A stretch of 14,856 nt of DNA from an uncultured Nitrosomonadales bacterium (GCA_903934275.1 CAIZNF010000440.1:1-14856); one strand, 5' to 3'; positions 5,964 through 13,190 are shown, counted from the first letter of the stretch. A program made the numbers and translations. The notes: generated by a model not told the origin, from the sequence alone.

Positions 5964-7202
5964 TTATTTAACTGCCAGCCATTTCATTGGATCGAGCGGT
6001 TTGCTCTCATGGCGCAGTTCGAAGTATAAACCGGAATTCTCATTTCCGCCGCTGTTCCCGACTGCGGCTACCGTATCGCCGCCGTGCAACACATCGCCAA
6101 CTTGCTTGTAAAGCGTTTCGTTATTGCCATACAAACTCATGTAGCCCTTTCCGTGATCGACGATCAGCAGATTACCGAAGCCGCGCAGCCAATCCGCAAA
6201 TACCACGCGACCCGCAGCAACCGCTTTGACAGCTTGCCCGGCAGAAGTTCTCAGAAACAGACCTTTCCACAGCACCGTACTATCGGGGCGCTGCGTGCCG
6301 AATTGGTTAGTAACCTCGCCTTTTACCGGCAATACCAGTTTGCCCTTGAGTTGATCAAATGGATTGCCATCGAAACTATTGTCCGGCAGATTGTCATTGC
6401 GGAACAGCGACTTTGATTTCGGTTGGGCGAGCATTTTGGACAGCTTGTCAAACAGCAGCGCAAGGCGGTTTTCATCGCGTTGCAGCCGGCTGATCTCGCG
6501 GCGTTGCTGGCGCAGTTGTTGCGAGATTTTGCCCAGCATTTGTTGCCGGGCGCGCTGTTCATTTTCCAGTGTTTTTTTCTGCGCCGCCTGTTCCGCGCGT
6601 AGCGTTTTCAGCTCTGTTCGCTGTTCGCGTGTGGCCGTGCTGACGGTGTTGAGCGCGGCAAGATTGCCCCGTAAAGTGGCAAGCCAGGTTGCGCGGTTGC
6701 GCGCGATATACTCGTAATATTGCAAATCGCGGCTGGCCTGGTTTGGGTTTTGATTGCTCAACAATAACTTCAGGTATTCCTGCCTGCCACCGAGATATTG
6801 CTGATACAGCAGCTTGCCAAGCTGGGTCTGTTGTATCTCTAAATTATTGCTCAACTGTTGCGCTTGCGTTTGCAGCACATTGAGGTTTTTGTCGGTGGCA
6901 TGCAACTGCTCGACAAGTTCGGCGAGCCTGCGGTTGCTATTGCTGATCCCTCGTTCTGATTCACGTAGCGCATCGGAGGCTTCCGATTTCGATTCGTTGG
7001 TTTTATCTATTTCGCGCTGCATTGCAGTGATACGCTTGCGCAAATTTTCCAACTCTTCTTGTTGGCTGGCGTAGGACGCGTGACAGAAGACTGTGGACAG
7101 GAGGAGGACAGAGGTCAGGCGACTGATTGTTGTGTGCCGCCGCGCGGTACGTTCAAAAAGATTGCGCGGCGCAGCCGCGACAACGCCTCCGCCTTCTGTC
7201 AT
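5964..7202 (-). CDS. envC: Murein hydrolase activator EnvC (degenerate LytM/M23 domain)
   Basis: EnvC is a periplasmic activator of the amidases that split septal peptidoglycan during cell separation. The 412 residues begin with an unusually long, Arg-rich n-region, then a hydrophobic signal segment (about 29-40, likely cleavage near YAS, 44-46). A long coiled coil rich in Gln, Glu, Arg and Leu follows (about 46-260), then a LytM domain (about 288-409). The zinc-ligand positions of active M23 peptidases are all changed: the HxGxD stretch reads WKGLF (312-316), the Tyr-x-His position reads YGN (358-360), and HxH reads GLY (391-393). This is expected for an activator rather than a hydrolase. 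The ATG overlaps the gpmI stop as ATGA, so it is translationally coupled. The two genes also meet in a 14-bp tandem duplication. Confidence 0.92.
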   Translation of the reverse strand: MTEGGGVVAAAPRNLFERTARRHTTISRLTSVLLLSTVFCHASYASQQEELENLRKRITAMQREIDKTNESKSEASDALRESERGISNSNRRLAELVEQLHATDKNLNVLQTQAQQLSNNLEIQQTQLGKLLYQQYLGGRQEYLKLLLSNQNPNQASRDLQYYEYIARNRATWLATLRGNLAALNTVSTATREQRTELKTLRAEQAAQKKTLENEQRARQQMLGKISQQLRQQRREISRLQRDENRLALLFDKLSKMLAQPKSKSLFRNDNLPDNSFDGNPFDQLKGKLVLPVKGEVTNQFGTQRPDSTVLWKGLFLRTSAGQAVKAVAAGRVVFADWLRGFGNLLIVDHGKGYMSLYGNNETLYKQVGDVLHGGDTVAAVGNSGGNENSGLYFELRHESKPLDPMKWLAVK

Positions 7203-7218
7203 CTGCCCTCTGTCATCT
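7191..7218. repeat. 14-bp tandem duplication at the gpmI/envC junction
   Basis: Two 14-base units, 7191-7204 and 7205-7218, match at 13 of 14 positions. The duplication covers the overlap of the gpmI stop and envC start. On the minus strand each unit supplies an ATGACAGA sequence: one encodes the MTEG near the GpmI C-terminus and the other the MTEG at the EnvC N-terminus, in different frames. Confidence 0.75.
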
Positions 7219-8746
7219 GGACTAGGCTGTGCCCGGTCATTTCTGCCGGTTGCGGCAGCCCCATCATGGACAGCAGGCTGGGTGCGAGGTCGCGCAGCGC
7301 ACCGCCTTCGGACAGCACGGCTTTGCGTCCGATATACAGGAGCGGCACAGGGTTCAGTGTATGTGCGGTATGTGCTTGTTGCGTGGTGTTATCGCGCATT
7401 TGTTCGGCATTGCCGTGATCGGCGGTGATGAGGATTTCGCCGCCGATGGACTGCATCGCCTTGACCACGCGACCGACGCAAATATCCAGAGTCTCAATAG
7501 CCTGTGTGGCGGCTTCCATATTGCCGCTGTGGCCCACCATATCGCCATTGGCATAGTTGCAGATGATGGCGTGATATTGGCGGCCCAGTATGGCGGCTTC
7601 AAGTTTGTCGGTCACTTCAAATGCGCTCATTTCCGGCTTAAGGTCATAGGTTGCGACTTTGGGTGAGGGGACAAGAATGCGATCTTCACCGGAATAAGGC
7701 TGCTCCCTGCCGCCGCTGAAAAAATAAGTGACATGCGCATATTTCTCAGTCTCGGCGATGCGCAGCTGTTTTAACCCAGAATTTGAAATGTATTCGCCGA
7801 AGCCGTTATGAATGGCCTGTGGAGAGTATGCGCAGGGCAAATGAAAGTCTTCGCCATAACTGCTCAAAGAAACAAAACTGGCAAGCTTGGGCAGGTAAGC
7901 GCGGCTGAATCCGCCGAACGCCTCATCTGTCAAAGCGCGGGTGATTTCGCGTGCGCGGTCAGCGCGAAAATTCATGAATACCACTACATCGCCGTCCTGC
8001 ATGGTCGCAGCTTGTGCGTTACCCGGAACAATAGCAGTGGGCTTGACGAACTCATCCGATTCGCCCCGCGCGTAGGCTTGCTCCAAAGCGGCCAACGCAT
8101 CGGTTGCAGTAAATTCGGCGCTGCCTCGCGTGAGCAACTCATAAGCGGGTTGCACGCGCTCCCAGCGGTTGTCCCGATCCATCGCATAAAAACGCCCGAC
8201 AACGCTGACAATTTGCCCGGTTCCCAACGCAGTGCATTTTTCCTGCAACAGTTGCAGCGATGGCGCGGCGCTCTTCGGCGGAGTATCGCGCCCATCCAGA
8301 AAAGCATGCAGATAGATTTTTTTCAAACCGGCGCGCGCCGCCATTTCCAGCATGGCGAAAATGTGGTTCTCGTGACTATGCACACCGCCGGGAGAGAGCA
8401 ATCCCATGATGTGCAGTGCGCTGTTGTTTTGTTTGGCCAGCGCGACTGCACCGCATAAGGCCGGATTGGTGTAGAAGCTGCCATCCTCGATGGCGACATC
8501 GACGCGGCTCAAATCCTGATACACCACGCGCCCTGCACCGATATTGAGATGCCCCACTTCGGAATTACCCATTTGCCCGGTCGGCAGGCCGACAAATTTT
8601 TCCGAAGCGTTGATCAAAGTATGCGGATAATCGCGCCAGAGCGCGTCCCAATTGGGCTTGCGCGCCGCCAAAACAGCGTTGTAATCGGCATCTTCGCGAT
8701 AACCGAAGCCGTCCAGAATAAGCAGCAAAACAGGCGTGGTGTCCAT
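7199..8746 (-). CDS. gpmI: 2,3-bisphosphoglycerate-independent phosphoglycerate mutase
   Basis: GpmI is a cytosolic, manganese-dependent enzyme of glycolysis and gluconeogenesis that interconverts 3- and 2-phosphoglycerate. The 515-residue length is typical. Key residues are visible: Asp12 in ILDGFG, the phosphorylated Ser62 in MGNSEVGH (59-66), His123 in GGVHSH, DGRDTPP (151-157), the substrate-binding FRADRARE (260-267), AETEKYAHVTYFF (331-343), the metal-binding Asp402/His406 in GDMVGHSG, and Asp443/His444 in TADHGNAEQ with His462 further on. It is the first gene of the gpmI-envC-ctpA cluster, an order I associate with betaproteobacteria and other proteobacteria. The last codons overlap envC. 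No good Shine-Dalgarno precedes the ATG at 8746. It is divergent from the ArsR gene, with 99 bases between the two starts. Confidence 0.97.
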   Translation of the reverse strand: MDTTPVLLLILDGFGYREDADYNAVLAARKPNWDALWRDYPHTLINASEKFVGLPTGQMGNSEVGHLNIGAGRVVYQDLSRVDVAIEDGSFYTNPALCGAVALAKQNNSALHIMGLLSPGGVHSHENHIFAMLEMAARAGLKKIYLHAFLDGRDTPPKSAAPSLQLLQEKCTALGTGQIVSVVGRFYAMDRDNRWERVQPAYELLTRGSAEFTATDALAALEQAYARGESDEFVKPTAIVPGNAQAATMQDGDVVVFMNFRADRAREITRALTDEAFGGFSRAYLPKLASFVSLSSYGEDFHLPCAYSPQAIHNGFGEYISNSGLKQLRIAETEKYAHVTYFFSGGREQPYSGEDRILVPSPKVATYDLKPEMSAFEVTDKLEAAILGRQYHAIICNYANGDMVGHSGNMEAATQAIETLDICVGRVVKAMQSIGGEILITADHGNAEQMRDNTTQQAHTAHTLNPVPLLYIGRKAVLSEGGALRDLAPSLLSMMGLPQPAEMTGHSLVQMTEGR

Positions 8747-8835
8747 TGATGTAGAATATTAGCAGTTAATGATTTTGTGGGGTTTCATTTTAGCCGAATT
8801 CACCCCTTGTGGTGCGCGGCTCGGTGGGATAATTC

Positions 8836-8840
8836 GGGAG
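8836..8840 (+). promoter_or_regulatory. Shine-Dalgarno that sets the ArsR gene start
   Basis: GGGAG, five bases before the ATG at 8846, supports this start over the in-frame ATG at 8777. The 23 residues encoded between them are rich in Trp, His and Cys and look unlike an ArsR N-terminus. Confidence 0.7.
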
Positions 8841-8845
8841 TAGAT

Positions 8846-9148
8846 ATGGCAAGCAAATTAATCAACAGGGAAGAAGATATTCAACAGGCCGCACAAGCCA
8901 TCAAGGCGATAGCGCATCCGCTGCGCTTGAAGATTTTGTGTGTGCTGGGCGATCAGGAAGTCAGCGTGCAGGACATCGTGGAGCAAGTCGGCACATCGCA
9001 GAGCAACATCTCGCAGCACTTGGCGATTTTGCGCGACAAGGGTGTATTGGCTACGCGCAAGGATGCGAACCGTGTGTTCTACCGCATTGACGATTTACGC
9101 ACACTCAAACTGATTGGGATGATGCGCGACGTGTTCTGCACGACATAG
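8846..9148 (+). CDS. ArsR/SmtB-family transcriptional regulator with a SqrR/BigR-type cysteine pair
   Basis: This is a 100-residue winged-helix repressor of the ArsR type. The DNA-binding core runs through AHPLRLKILCVLGD (23-36), SVQDIVEQVG (40-49), the recognition helix TSQSNISQHLAIL (50-62), and the wing LATRKDANRVFYRID (68-82). No metal-site CxC (the ArsR/SmtB ELCVCDL type) is present. Instead there are exactly two cysteines, Cys32 in the helix after the first motif and Cys98 in the last helix (DVFC), 66 residues apart. The persulfide sensors SqrR (Cys41/Cys107) and BigR (Cys42/Cys108) have the same topology and spacing, so a role in sensing reactive sulfur or oxidants is plausible but inferred. 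No sulfide-oxidation gene is adjacent. The neighbours are gpmI (divergent) and rsgA (convergent, 19 bases away), so the target is probably elsewhere or is the regulator itself. Confidence 0.85.
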   Translation: MASKLINREEDIQQAAQAIKAIAHPLRLKILCVLGDQEVSVQDIVEQVGTSQSNISQHLAILRDKGVLATRKDANRVFYRIDDLRTLKLIGMMRDVFCTT

Positions 9149-9167
9149 GAGGTCTAACAGCGCTAGC

Positions 9168-10058
9168 CTACTTTCCGGCAATCTGCTGAAATAACTCCAG
9201 CCTGCGCGCATCGATTTCCCCTGTTTCAGCGGCCATACGCAATGCGCAGCCCGGCTCATGCCGGTGGCGGCAGTCGTTAAAACGGCACTTACCGCGATAC
9301 TTTGCAAACTCCACAAACCCTTCTTCTATCCCGCCAAAGCTCAGGTGATGCAGGCCGAACGCCTGCACGCCGGGGCAATCGATCAGGCTGCTACATTCGT
9401 CTATCCGGTACAAGCGCCCATGAGTGGTGGTGTGTTTGCCGGAATCCAGCGCGGCTGAAATTTCGCGCGTGGCAGCCCTAGCATCGGGCAACAGCGAGTT
9501 GATCAGGGTAGATTTACCCATGCCGGATTGTCCGACCAGTACGCTGGTGTGGCTTTGTAGCAGCGGCCGCAGTTGCGTTACATCCTGTTTTGCGCTGAGT
9601 TCCAGCACCCGGTAGCCGATGGCGCTATAGGGTTTGAGCCGTTTGTGTGCGGCTGCTGCGGCATCGGTCAGGTCGCATTTATTCAGCACGATCAGCGCGT
9701 CCAGCCTTTGGTCGTGTGCCGCAACCAGGCAACGCGCCAGCAGGCCGTCGTCGAACGAGGGTTCGGCGGCCACCACCACGATGATTTGTGTGACGTTCGC
9801 GGCAATCAATTTTTCGCGGAACGCATCGGAGCGGTGCAGCAGCGAGCGGCGCGGCTCGATGCGTTCGATGACTCCCTGTGCAACTGTCGTGGACTCGGCA
9901 GAAGGTTTTTCGGTGCGCCGGATTTCCACCCTATCGCCGCACACCACCTCGCTTTTTTTTCCGCGTGTCAGGCAGGTCAGCTCACTGTCGTCCGCAAGGC
10001 GCACCAGATACTGGCGGCCAAATGCGGCGATGACTTGTCCGTGCAGAATTTCGCTCAA
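9168..10058 (-). CDS. rsgA: Small ribosomal subunit biogenesis GTPase RsgA
   Basis: RsgA is a cytosolic, circularly permuted GTPase that binds the immature 30S subunit and helps late maturation. The 296 residues show an N-terminal OB-fold (about 5-70). The GTPase motifs follow in permuted order: NKCDL (126-130, G4), then the P-loop GQSGMGKST (176-184, G1), then DCPG (227-230, G3). A C-terminal zinc site is formed by Cys258, Cys263, His265 and Cys271. The start codon is TTG, and it shares its TGA with the upstream open frame (TTGA overlap). That frame ends in a remnant of a pterin dehydratase gene, so rsgA was probably once translationally coupled to it. The 3' end converges on the ArsR gene. 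Confidence 0.95.
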   Translation of the reverse strand: MSEILHGQVIAAFGRQYLVRLADDSELTCLTRGKKSEVVCGDRVEIRRTEKPSAESTTVAQGVIERIEPRRSLLHRSDAFREKLIAANVTQIIVVVAAEPSFDDGLLARCLVAAHDQRLDALIVLNKCDLTDAAAAAHKRLKPYSAIGYRVLELSAKQDVTQLRPLLQSHTSVLVGQSGMGKSTLINSLLPDARAATREISAALDSGKHTTTHGRLYRIDECSSLIDCPGVQAFGLHHLSFGGIEEGFVEFAKYRGKCRFNDCRHRHEPGCALRMAAETGEIDARRLELFQQIAGK

Positions 10059-10178
10059 AGCTTGAACAGCGCGTCCGCTTTCGCGGCGCAGATGAAATCG
10101 TTTTCCGGCAAGCGGCGGGCGGTGTGGTTGGTGCTTTCACCATTGGTCAGATCGCAAACGCCGTTTATAACAACTCCC
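10055..10178 (-). pseudogene. phhB: Remnant of pterin-4a-carbinolamine dehydratase (3' third of phhB)
   Basis: The translated stretch ends TARRLPENDFICAAKADALF-KL. This closely resembles the C-terminus of betaproteobacterial pterin-4a-carbinolamine dehydratases, which end with a Gly-Gly-Leu-Ser/Thr-Glu-Asn-Asp-Phe-Ile-Cys-Ala-Ala-Lys pattern. The stretch just before (about 10160-10178) can be read as a frameshifted VGYNRV-type sequence, also a family landmark. Only about 40 of the usual 100-110 codons remain. The N-terminal part, with the paired catalytic histidines, is missing. The remnant starts right after the ancestral end of the cytochrome gene and is read in the same frame as the shifted cytochrome. 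The assignment rests on a short match recalled from memory, so it is probable rather than certain. The frame's stop overlaps the rsgA TTG start. Confidence 0.6.
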
Positions 10179-10179
10179 A

Positions 10180-10477
10180 TTATTTCAGGCTGTAATAACG
10201 GTTGGGATACGCGCCGAGATGCTGCTTGTCCTGCGGCGTAAGCCTTGCCGATATTGCCGTTACAGGCTTCCATTTGCCTGACGAGTTCGGTTGCGTTGTG
10301 CGCTTTGTGATCCGCGTGGGCGAATATCGCGCTGTTATCACCTCCCAGCATTGCCGCATGGCAACGGTTGTATTGCTTGAATAATTTTTGCCCGGCCTGC
10401 GCGTTGCCGTTCGGGAAAGGGTTGGCCGATGTCGCCGTTGCCGCACACAACATGATTAATGCGATTATCAGTTTCAT
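10180..10477 (-). pseudogene. Decayed small periplasmic cytochrome c gene (lost haem cysteine and frameshift)
   Basis: From the ATG at 10477 the frame encodes a signal peptide (residues 1-18, cleavage near TSA) and a small cytochrome c-like sequence: AGQKLFKQ, then YNRCH (36-40), GGDNSAIF (45-52) and ACNGNIGK (71-78). The haem motif should be CxxCH. The first cysteine is Tyr, and one base change (TGC to TAC at 10371) explains it. After GNIGK the frame is lost. The family-like ending LTPQDKQHLGAYPNRYYSLK continues in another frame and ends at a TAA at 10180-10182. One extra C at 10243-10244 accounts for the shift, and Pro in GAYPN probably replaces Leu. The actual open frame runs on into the phhB remnant, giving a 140-residue chimera ending at 10055. 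The gene follows the M48 protease by 10 bases with a GAGGGG ribosome site, so it was once part of that operon. Confidence 0.7.
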
Positions 10478-10487
10478 GGTCGGCCCC

Positions 10488-11732
10488 TCACTGGGTTTTA
10501 AGGCGGGCGATGCGCAACGCTGCGGGCGGGTGCGAATCGTAGAACGCGGAATATAGTGGATCCGGGGTAAGCGTGGCGGCATTATCCTGATACAGCTTCA
10601 CCAGCGCGTTCGCCAAATCCGTCGCGGCAGTTTGCCTGGCGGCATAAGCGTCTGCCTCGAACTCATGTTTGCGCGAGTAGGCCGACAGCAGCGGATTCAA
10701 CAGGAAACTGAATATCGGCAGGATCATGAAAAACAGCAGCAGCGCGAGAGCCGTGGAAGGAGTATTGACCCCCAAACCCTGATAGAACCATGCGGTCTGC
10801 ATCAATTGCCCGAGCAGCCACAGGAATCCCAAGCTCATGGCAAAGGTCGCCACGATGCGCTTCATCACATGATGGCGCTTGAAGTGGCCAAGCTCATGCG
10901 CCAGCACCGCTTCGACTTCGTTGCCGCTCAAGCGCCCCAGCAGTGTATCGAAAAATACGATGCGCTTGGTTTTGCCGAAGCCGGTAAAGTAGGCGTTGCC
11001 GTGCGCGCTGCGTTTTGAGCCATCCATCACGAACAGCCCCTGCGCGGTAAAGCCGCATTTGTCGAGCAATGCTTCGATGCGCGCTTTCATCGCTTCGTCT
11101 TGTAGCGGCGTGAATTTATTGAACAGCGGCGCGATGTACGACGGGTAGATAAACAGGATGAGCAGGTTAAACACCATCCATGCCAGCCATACATAAAGCC
11201 ACCAGTAGGTGCCCATGCGCCCCATCAGCCACAGCACGCCGAATAGCAGCGGTAGCCCGAGAGCTGCGCCAAGCAGCACGCTCTTCAGCGCATCGGTTAG
11301 ATAGAGCGTCAGAGTCATTTTGTTGAAACCGAAACGCGCCTCGATGACAAAGGTGCGGTACAGGCTGAACGGTGTCTCCAGCAGCGATGAAAGCAGCAGC
11401 ACCGCAACGATGGTCGCCATGCCCTGCGTGAGCGGCGAGATGAACCAGACATTGCAGAAACCCGCAATGAACTGAATGCCGCCCGCCAGCGTAAAAGCCA
11501 GCAATAGCGCGGCATCAAACAGCACGCCAAGCATGGCAAAACGCGTTTTTGCCGAGGTGTAGTCAGCAGCTTTTTGATGGTCGGTTAGTTGTATTTGCTC
11601 GCGGAATGCCTCAGGCACTGCGGCGCGATGAGCGGCGATGTACGCCAGGTGGCGGCGCGCCAGCCATAATTTGGCAAGCGAGGTCAGCAAAAGCATGACA
11701 CTGAAAATAAAGGTAAATTGTGTCGCGGTCAT
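10488..11732 (-). CDS. M48 family (Ste24/CAAX-type) integral membrane zinc metalloprotease
   Basis: The 414-residue protein belongs to the Ste24-like group of M48 peptidases, which span the inner membrane and cut misfolded or modified membrane proteins. Hydrophobic segments lie near residues 6-24, 65-92, 103-120, 150-170, 177-196, 292-311 and 327-347. The zinc site is clear: HELGH (279-283) with the third ligand Glu357 in RKHEFEADAYA (354-364). The conserved C-terminal YSAFYDSHPP (394-403) followed by RIARL is also present. I chose the ATG at 11732 over the in-frame ATG at 11765 because family members begin with a short polar stretch and then the first helix. The extra 11 residues (MRHSRKPNSHP) look non-native, although neither start has a good ribosome site. 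The gene is divergent from orn, 80 bases away. The decayed cytochrome gene follows after 10 bases. Confidence 0.9.
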   Translation of the reverse strand: MTATQFTFIFSVMLLLTSLAKLWLARRHLAYIAAHRAAVPEAFREQIQLTDHQKAADYTSAKTRFAMLGVLFDAALLLAFTLAGGIQFIAGFCNVWFISPLTQGMATIVAVLLLSSLLETPFSLYRTFVIEARFGFNKMTLTLYLTDALKSVLLGAALGLPLLFGVLWLMGRMGTYWWLYVWLAWMVFNLLILFIYPSYIAPLFNKFTPLQDEAMKARIEALLDKCGFTAQGLFVMDGSKRSAHGNAYFTGFGKTKRIVFFDTLLGRLSGNEVEAVLAHELGHFKRHHVMKRIVATFAMSLGFLWLLGQLMQTAWFYQGLGVNTPSTALALLLFFMILPIFSFLLNPLLSAYSRKHEFEADAYAARQTAATDLANALVKLYQDNAATLTPDPLYSAFYDSHPPAALRIARLKTQ

Positions 11733-11812
11733 GGGATGTGAATTCGGTTTTCGTGAATGGCGCACTTATGCCACAATACGCACCTTGCAGATTATGTTAA
11801 GGCGCGCGAATT

Positions 11813-12358
11813 ATGGCACAAAATCAAAACAACCTTATCTGGTTAGATGTGGAAATGACCGGCCTTAACCCGGACACCGACCGGATAATCGAGCTAGCCA
11901 TTGTCATCACCGACAGCAATCTGGAGGTCGTCAGCGAAGCTCCGGTGCTGGTGGTGCATCAACCGGATAGCGCGCTGGACTGCATGGACGCATGGAACAA
12001 ATCCACTCATGGCAAATCCGGGTTGATCGATAAAGTGAAGGCCTCCATATTGGACGAAGCTACAGCGGAGTTGCAAATGATCGAGTTCCTCAAGGAGTAT
12101 GTGCCGATCAACATCTCGCCGATGTGCGGCAACTCCATTTGTCAGGACCGGCGCTTCCTGGCGCGCTGGATGCCCAAGTTTGAGGCTTACTTCCACTACC
12201 GCAATCTCGACGTGAGCACTCTCAAGGAGCTTGCGAAACGCTGGAAACCTGAGGTTGTGCAGGGCATGAAAAAACATGGCAAGCATGAGGCACTGGCCGA
12301 TATCTACGAGTCCATTCAAGAGTTGCGCCACTACCGCGAGCATTTCATCAAGCTGTAA
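11813..12358 (+). CDS. orn: Oligoribonuclease (DEDDh 3'-5' exonuclease)
   Basis: Orn degrades two- to five-nucleotide RNA fragments, mainly dinucleotides including pGpG from c-di-GMP turnover, to mononucleotides in the cytosol. It is essential in many proteobacteria. The 181-residue length is canonical. The catalytic DEDDh residues sit at the standard positions: Asp12 and Glu14 in WLDVEMTGL, Asp112 in [12 protein letters not shown], and His158 and Asp163 in [23 protein letters not shown] (104-115) and [11 protein letters not shown] (130-140) are near-identical to the family consensus. A TAAGG sequence (11798-11802) lies 10 bases before the ATG. The gene is divergent from the M48 protease and is followed by a repeat-filled gap. 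Confidence 0.97.
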   Translation: MAQNQNNLIWLDVEMTGLNPDTDRIIELAIVITDSNLEVVSEAPVLVVHQPDSALDCMDAWNKSTHGKSGLIDKVKASILDEATAELQMIEFLKEYVPINISPMCGNSICQDRRFLARWMPKFEAYFHYRNLDVSTLKELAKRWKPEVVQGMKKHGKHEALADIYESIQELRHYREHFIKL

Positions 12359-12376
12359 TTCACCCATTTCAATTCT

Positions 12377-12450
12377 AACGGGCATTTTTTCAAAATATCC
12401 CGAACTATAAAATGGTTGAACGCCATGTATGGGCGGTCTCCAGGCCGCGA
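12377..12450 (+). repeat. Mosaic interspersed repeat, copy related to 81-154
   Basis: It starts AACGGGCAT (12377-12385) and ends in the half-palindrome GGGCGGTCTCCAGGCCGCGA (12431-12450). The first 64 bases are colinear with 81-145 with one single-base gap. The last 20 bases match an arm of the long hairpin at 132-194. Only one arm is present here, so it cannot form that hairpin. It begins 19 bases after the orn stop. Confidence 0.5.
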
Positions 12451-12459
12451 TGAATTTTC

Positions 12460-12512
12460 GTAGGGTGGGCTATGTCCGCTCGGATCGAGCTGTCGGGCGC
12501 AGCACGACCTAC
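12460..12512. repeat. GTAGG...CCTAC palindromic repeat, copy 3 (degenerate)
   Basis: GTAGG at 12460-12464 and CCTAC at 12508-12512 bound the element. The internal GTGGGCTATGTCC and GTCGGGCGCAGCACGAC arms are clearly related to copies 1 and 2 but carry mismatches. Together with the neighbouring repeats it fills the 310-base gap between orn (ends 12358) and the cyclic-nucleotide-domain gene (starts 12669), where I find no gene. Confidence 0.55.
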
Positions 12513-12558
12513 GGATTGTCGTATTTTAAATGGGACTGGAATATGGAAATGGAATAAC

Positions 12559-12582
12559 GTAGGGTGTGTAGAACGCACCTAC
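12559..12582. repeat. Minimal GTAGG...CCTAC hairpin
   Basis: GTAGGGTGTGT and ACGCACCTAC form an imperfect stem around a short AGA-centred loop. It looks like a reduced form of the larger palindromic repeat 47 bases upstream. It lies 87 bases before the next gene, so it would be in that gene's leader if the promoter is further upstream. I could not identify a promoter in 12583-12654. Confidence 0.45.
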
Positions 12583-12668
12583 GATTATTTACAACGCAAG
12601 CTATCGGTGCTTTGGCGATGCCAGCCAATTTTCACCCCGGTTATTTTACAAGACGGAGGATTTGACCT

Positions 12669-13190
12669 ATGCAGGAATCACCCTATCTGGAAGGCAATGA
12701 ATTTCTCTTGGAAAAGCTGCAAAGCCTCCCTTTCCTCGGTTCCGTTGGCGAGAAATATATCAAGCATATCCTGTGCCTCAGCAAACTGAGGACGTTCGAG
12801 GACGGTGAGATTGTTACCAAAGAAAGGTCCTTCGACAGCTGGGTTTATATTTTGTTTTCCGGCGCTGTAAAAATTGTAAAGAACGAAAAAGAAATTACCA
12901 GGATTGATCAGGTCGGCAGCACTTTTGGTGAAATTTCAGCCATTGATGGCAAAGCGCGCTCCGCATCCGTCGAGTCAATTGGACACACAGTTTGCCTCGC
13001 CATAGATGCCTCATTCATGAGCGAAATTGCAGAGCCTCTTGAACAGGCGCTTTTCGTGTCCGTTTTGTACAAGCTTTTTGCCGAGGTGATAGCTCAGCGC
13101 TTGCGCGCCACCAATGAAGAGCTTGTTGAAGTTCGCTCCGAACTTGAAAGGTTGAAAAAAGCAAACCGGGGCGATATGAAAAAGATGTAG
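12669..13190 (+). CDS. Stand-alone cyclic-nucleotide-binding-domain protein with C-terminal coiled coil
   Basis: The 173 residues contain one cNMP-binding (CAP_ED) domain, about residues 18-130. A beta-roll is visible through FEDGEIV (43-49), WVYILFSGAVKIV (58-70) and IDQVGSTFGEISAIDGKARSASV (79-101). The phosphate-binding cassette has the key Glu88 in FGEIS and Arg97 in ARSAS, so nucleotide binding is plausible. The chain then continues as a helix with a likely coiled coil (about 135-165, rich in Glu, Leu, Arg and Lys) and stops. There is no helix-turn-helix, kinase or cyclase domain. It may act by dimerising with or docking to a partner. GGAGGA, eight bases before the ATG, is a strong ribosome site. 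No neighbour shares an obvious pathway, so the role is unknown. Confidence 0.85.
   Translation: MQESPYLEGNEFLLEKLQSLPFLGSVGEKYIKHILCLSKLRTFEDGEIVTKERSFDSWVYILFSGAVKIVKNEKEITRIDQVGSTFGEISAIDGKARSASVESIGHTVCLAIDASFMSEIAEPLEQALFVSVLYKLFAEVIAQRLRATNEELVEVRSELERLKKANRGDMKKM

Noticed and set aside
7808..8458. 216-codon open frame on the plus strand
   Set aside because: It is antisense to well-conserved gpmI codons and its translation matches nothing I recognise.
8807..8833. TTGTGG...GATAAT as the ArsR gene promoter
   Set aside because: The spacing is 15 bases, and the start site would fall at about 8840, leaving the Shine-Dalgarno outside the mRNA.
9573..10241. 222-codon plus-strand frame opposite rsgA
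   Set aside because: It is an antisense shadow of rsgA and of the pseudogene region, with no start signal or family likeness.
12472..12789. 105-codon frame overlapping the start of the cyclic-nucleotide-domain gene
   Set aside because: It begins inside a palindromic repeat and overlaps the real gene in another frame. There is no family likeness and no ribosome site.
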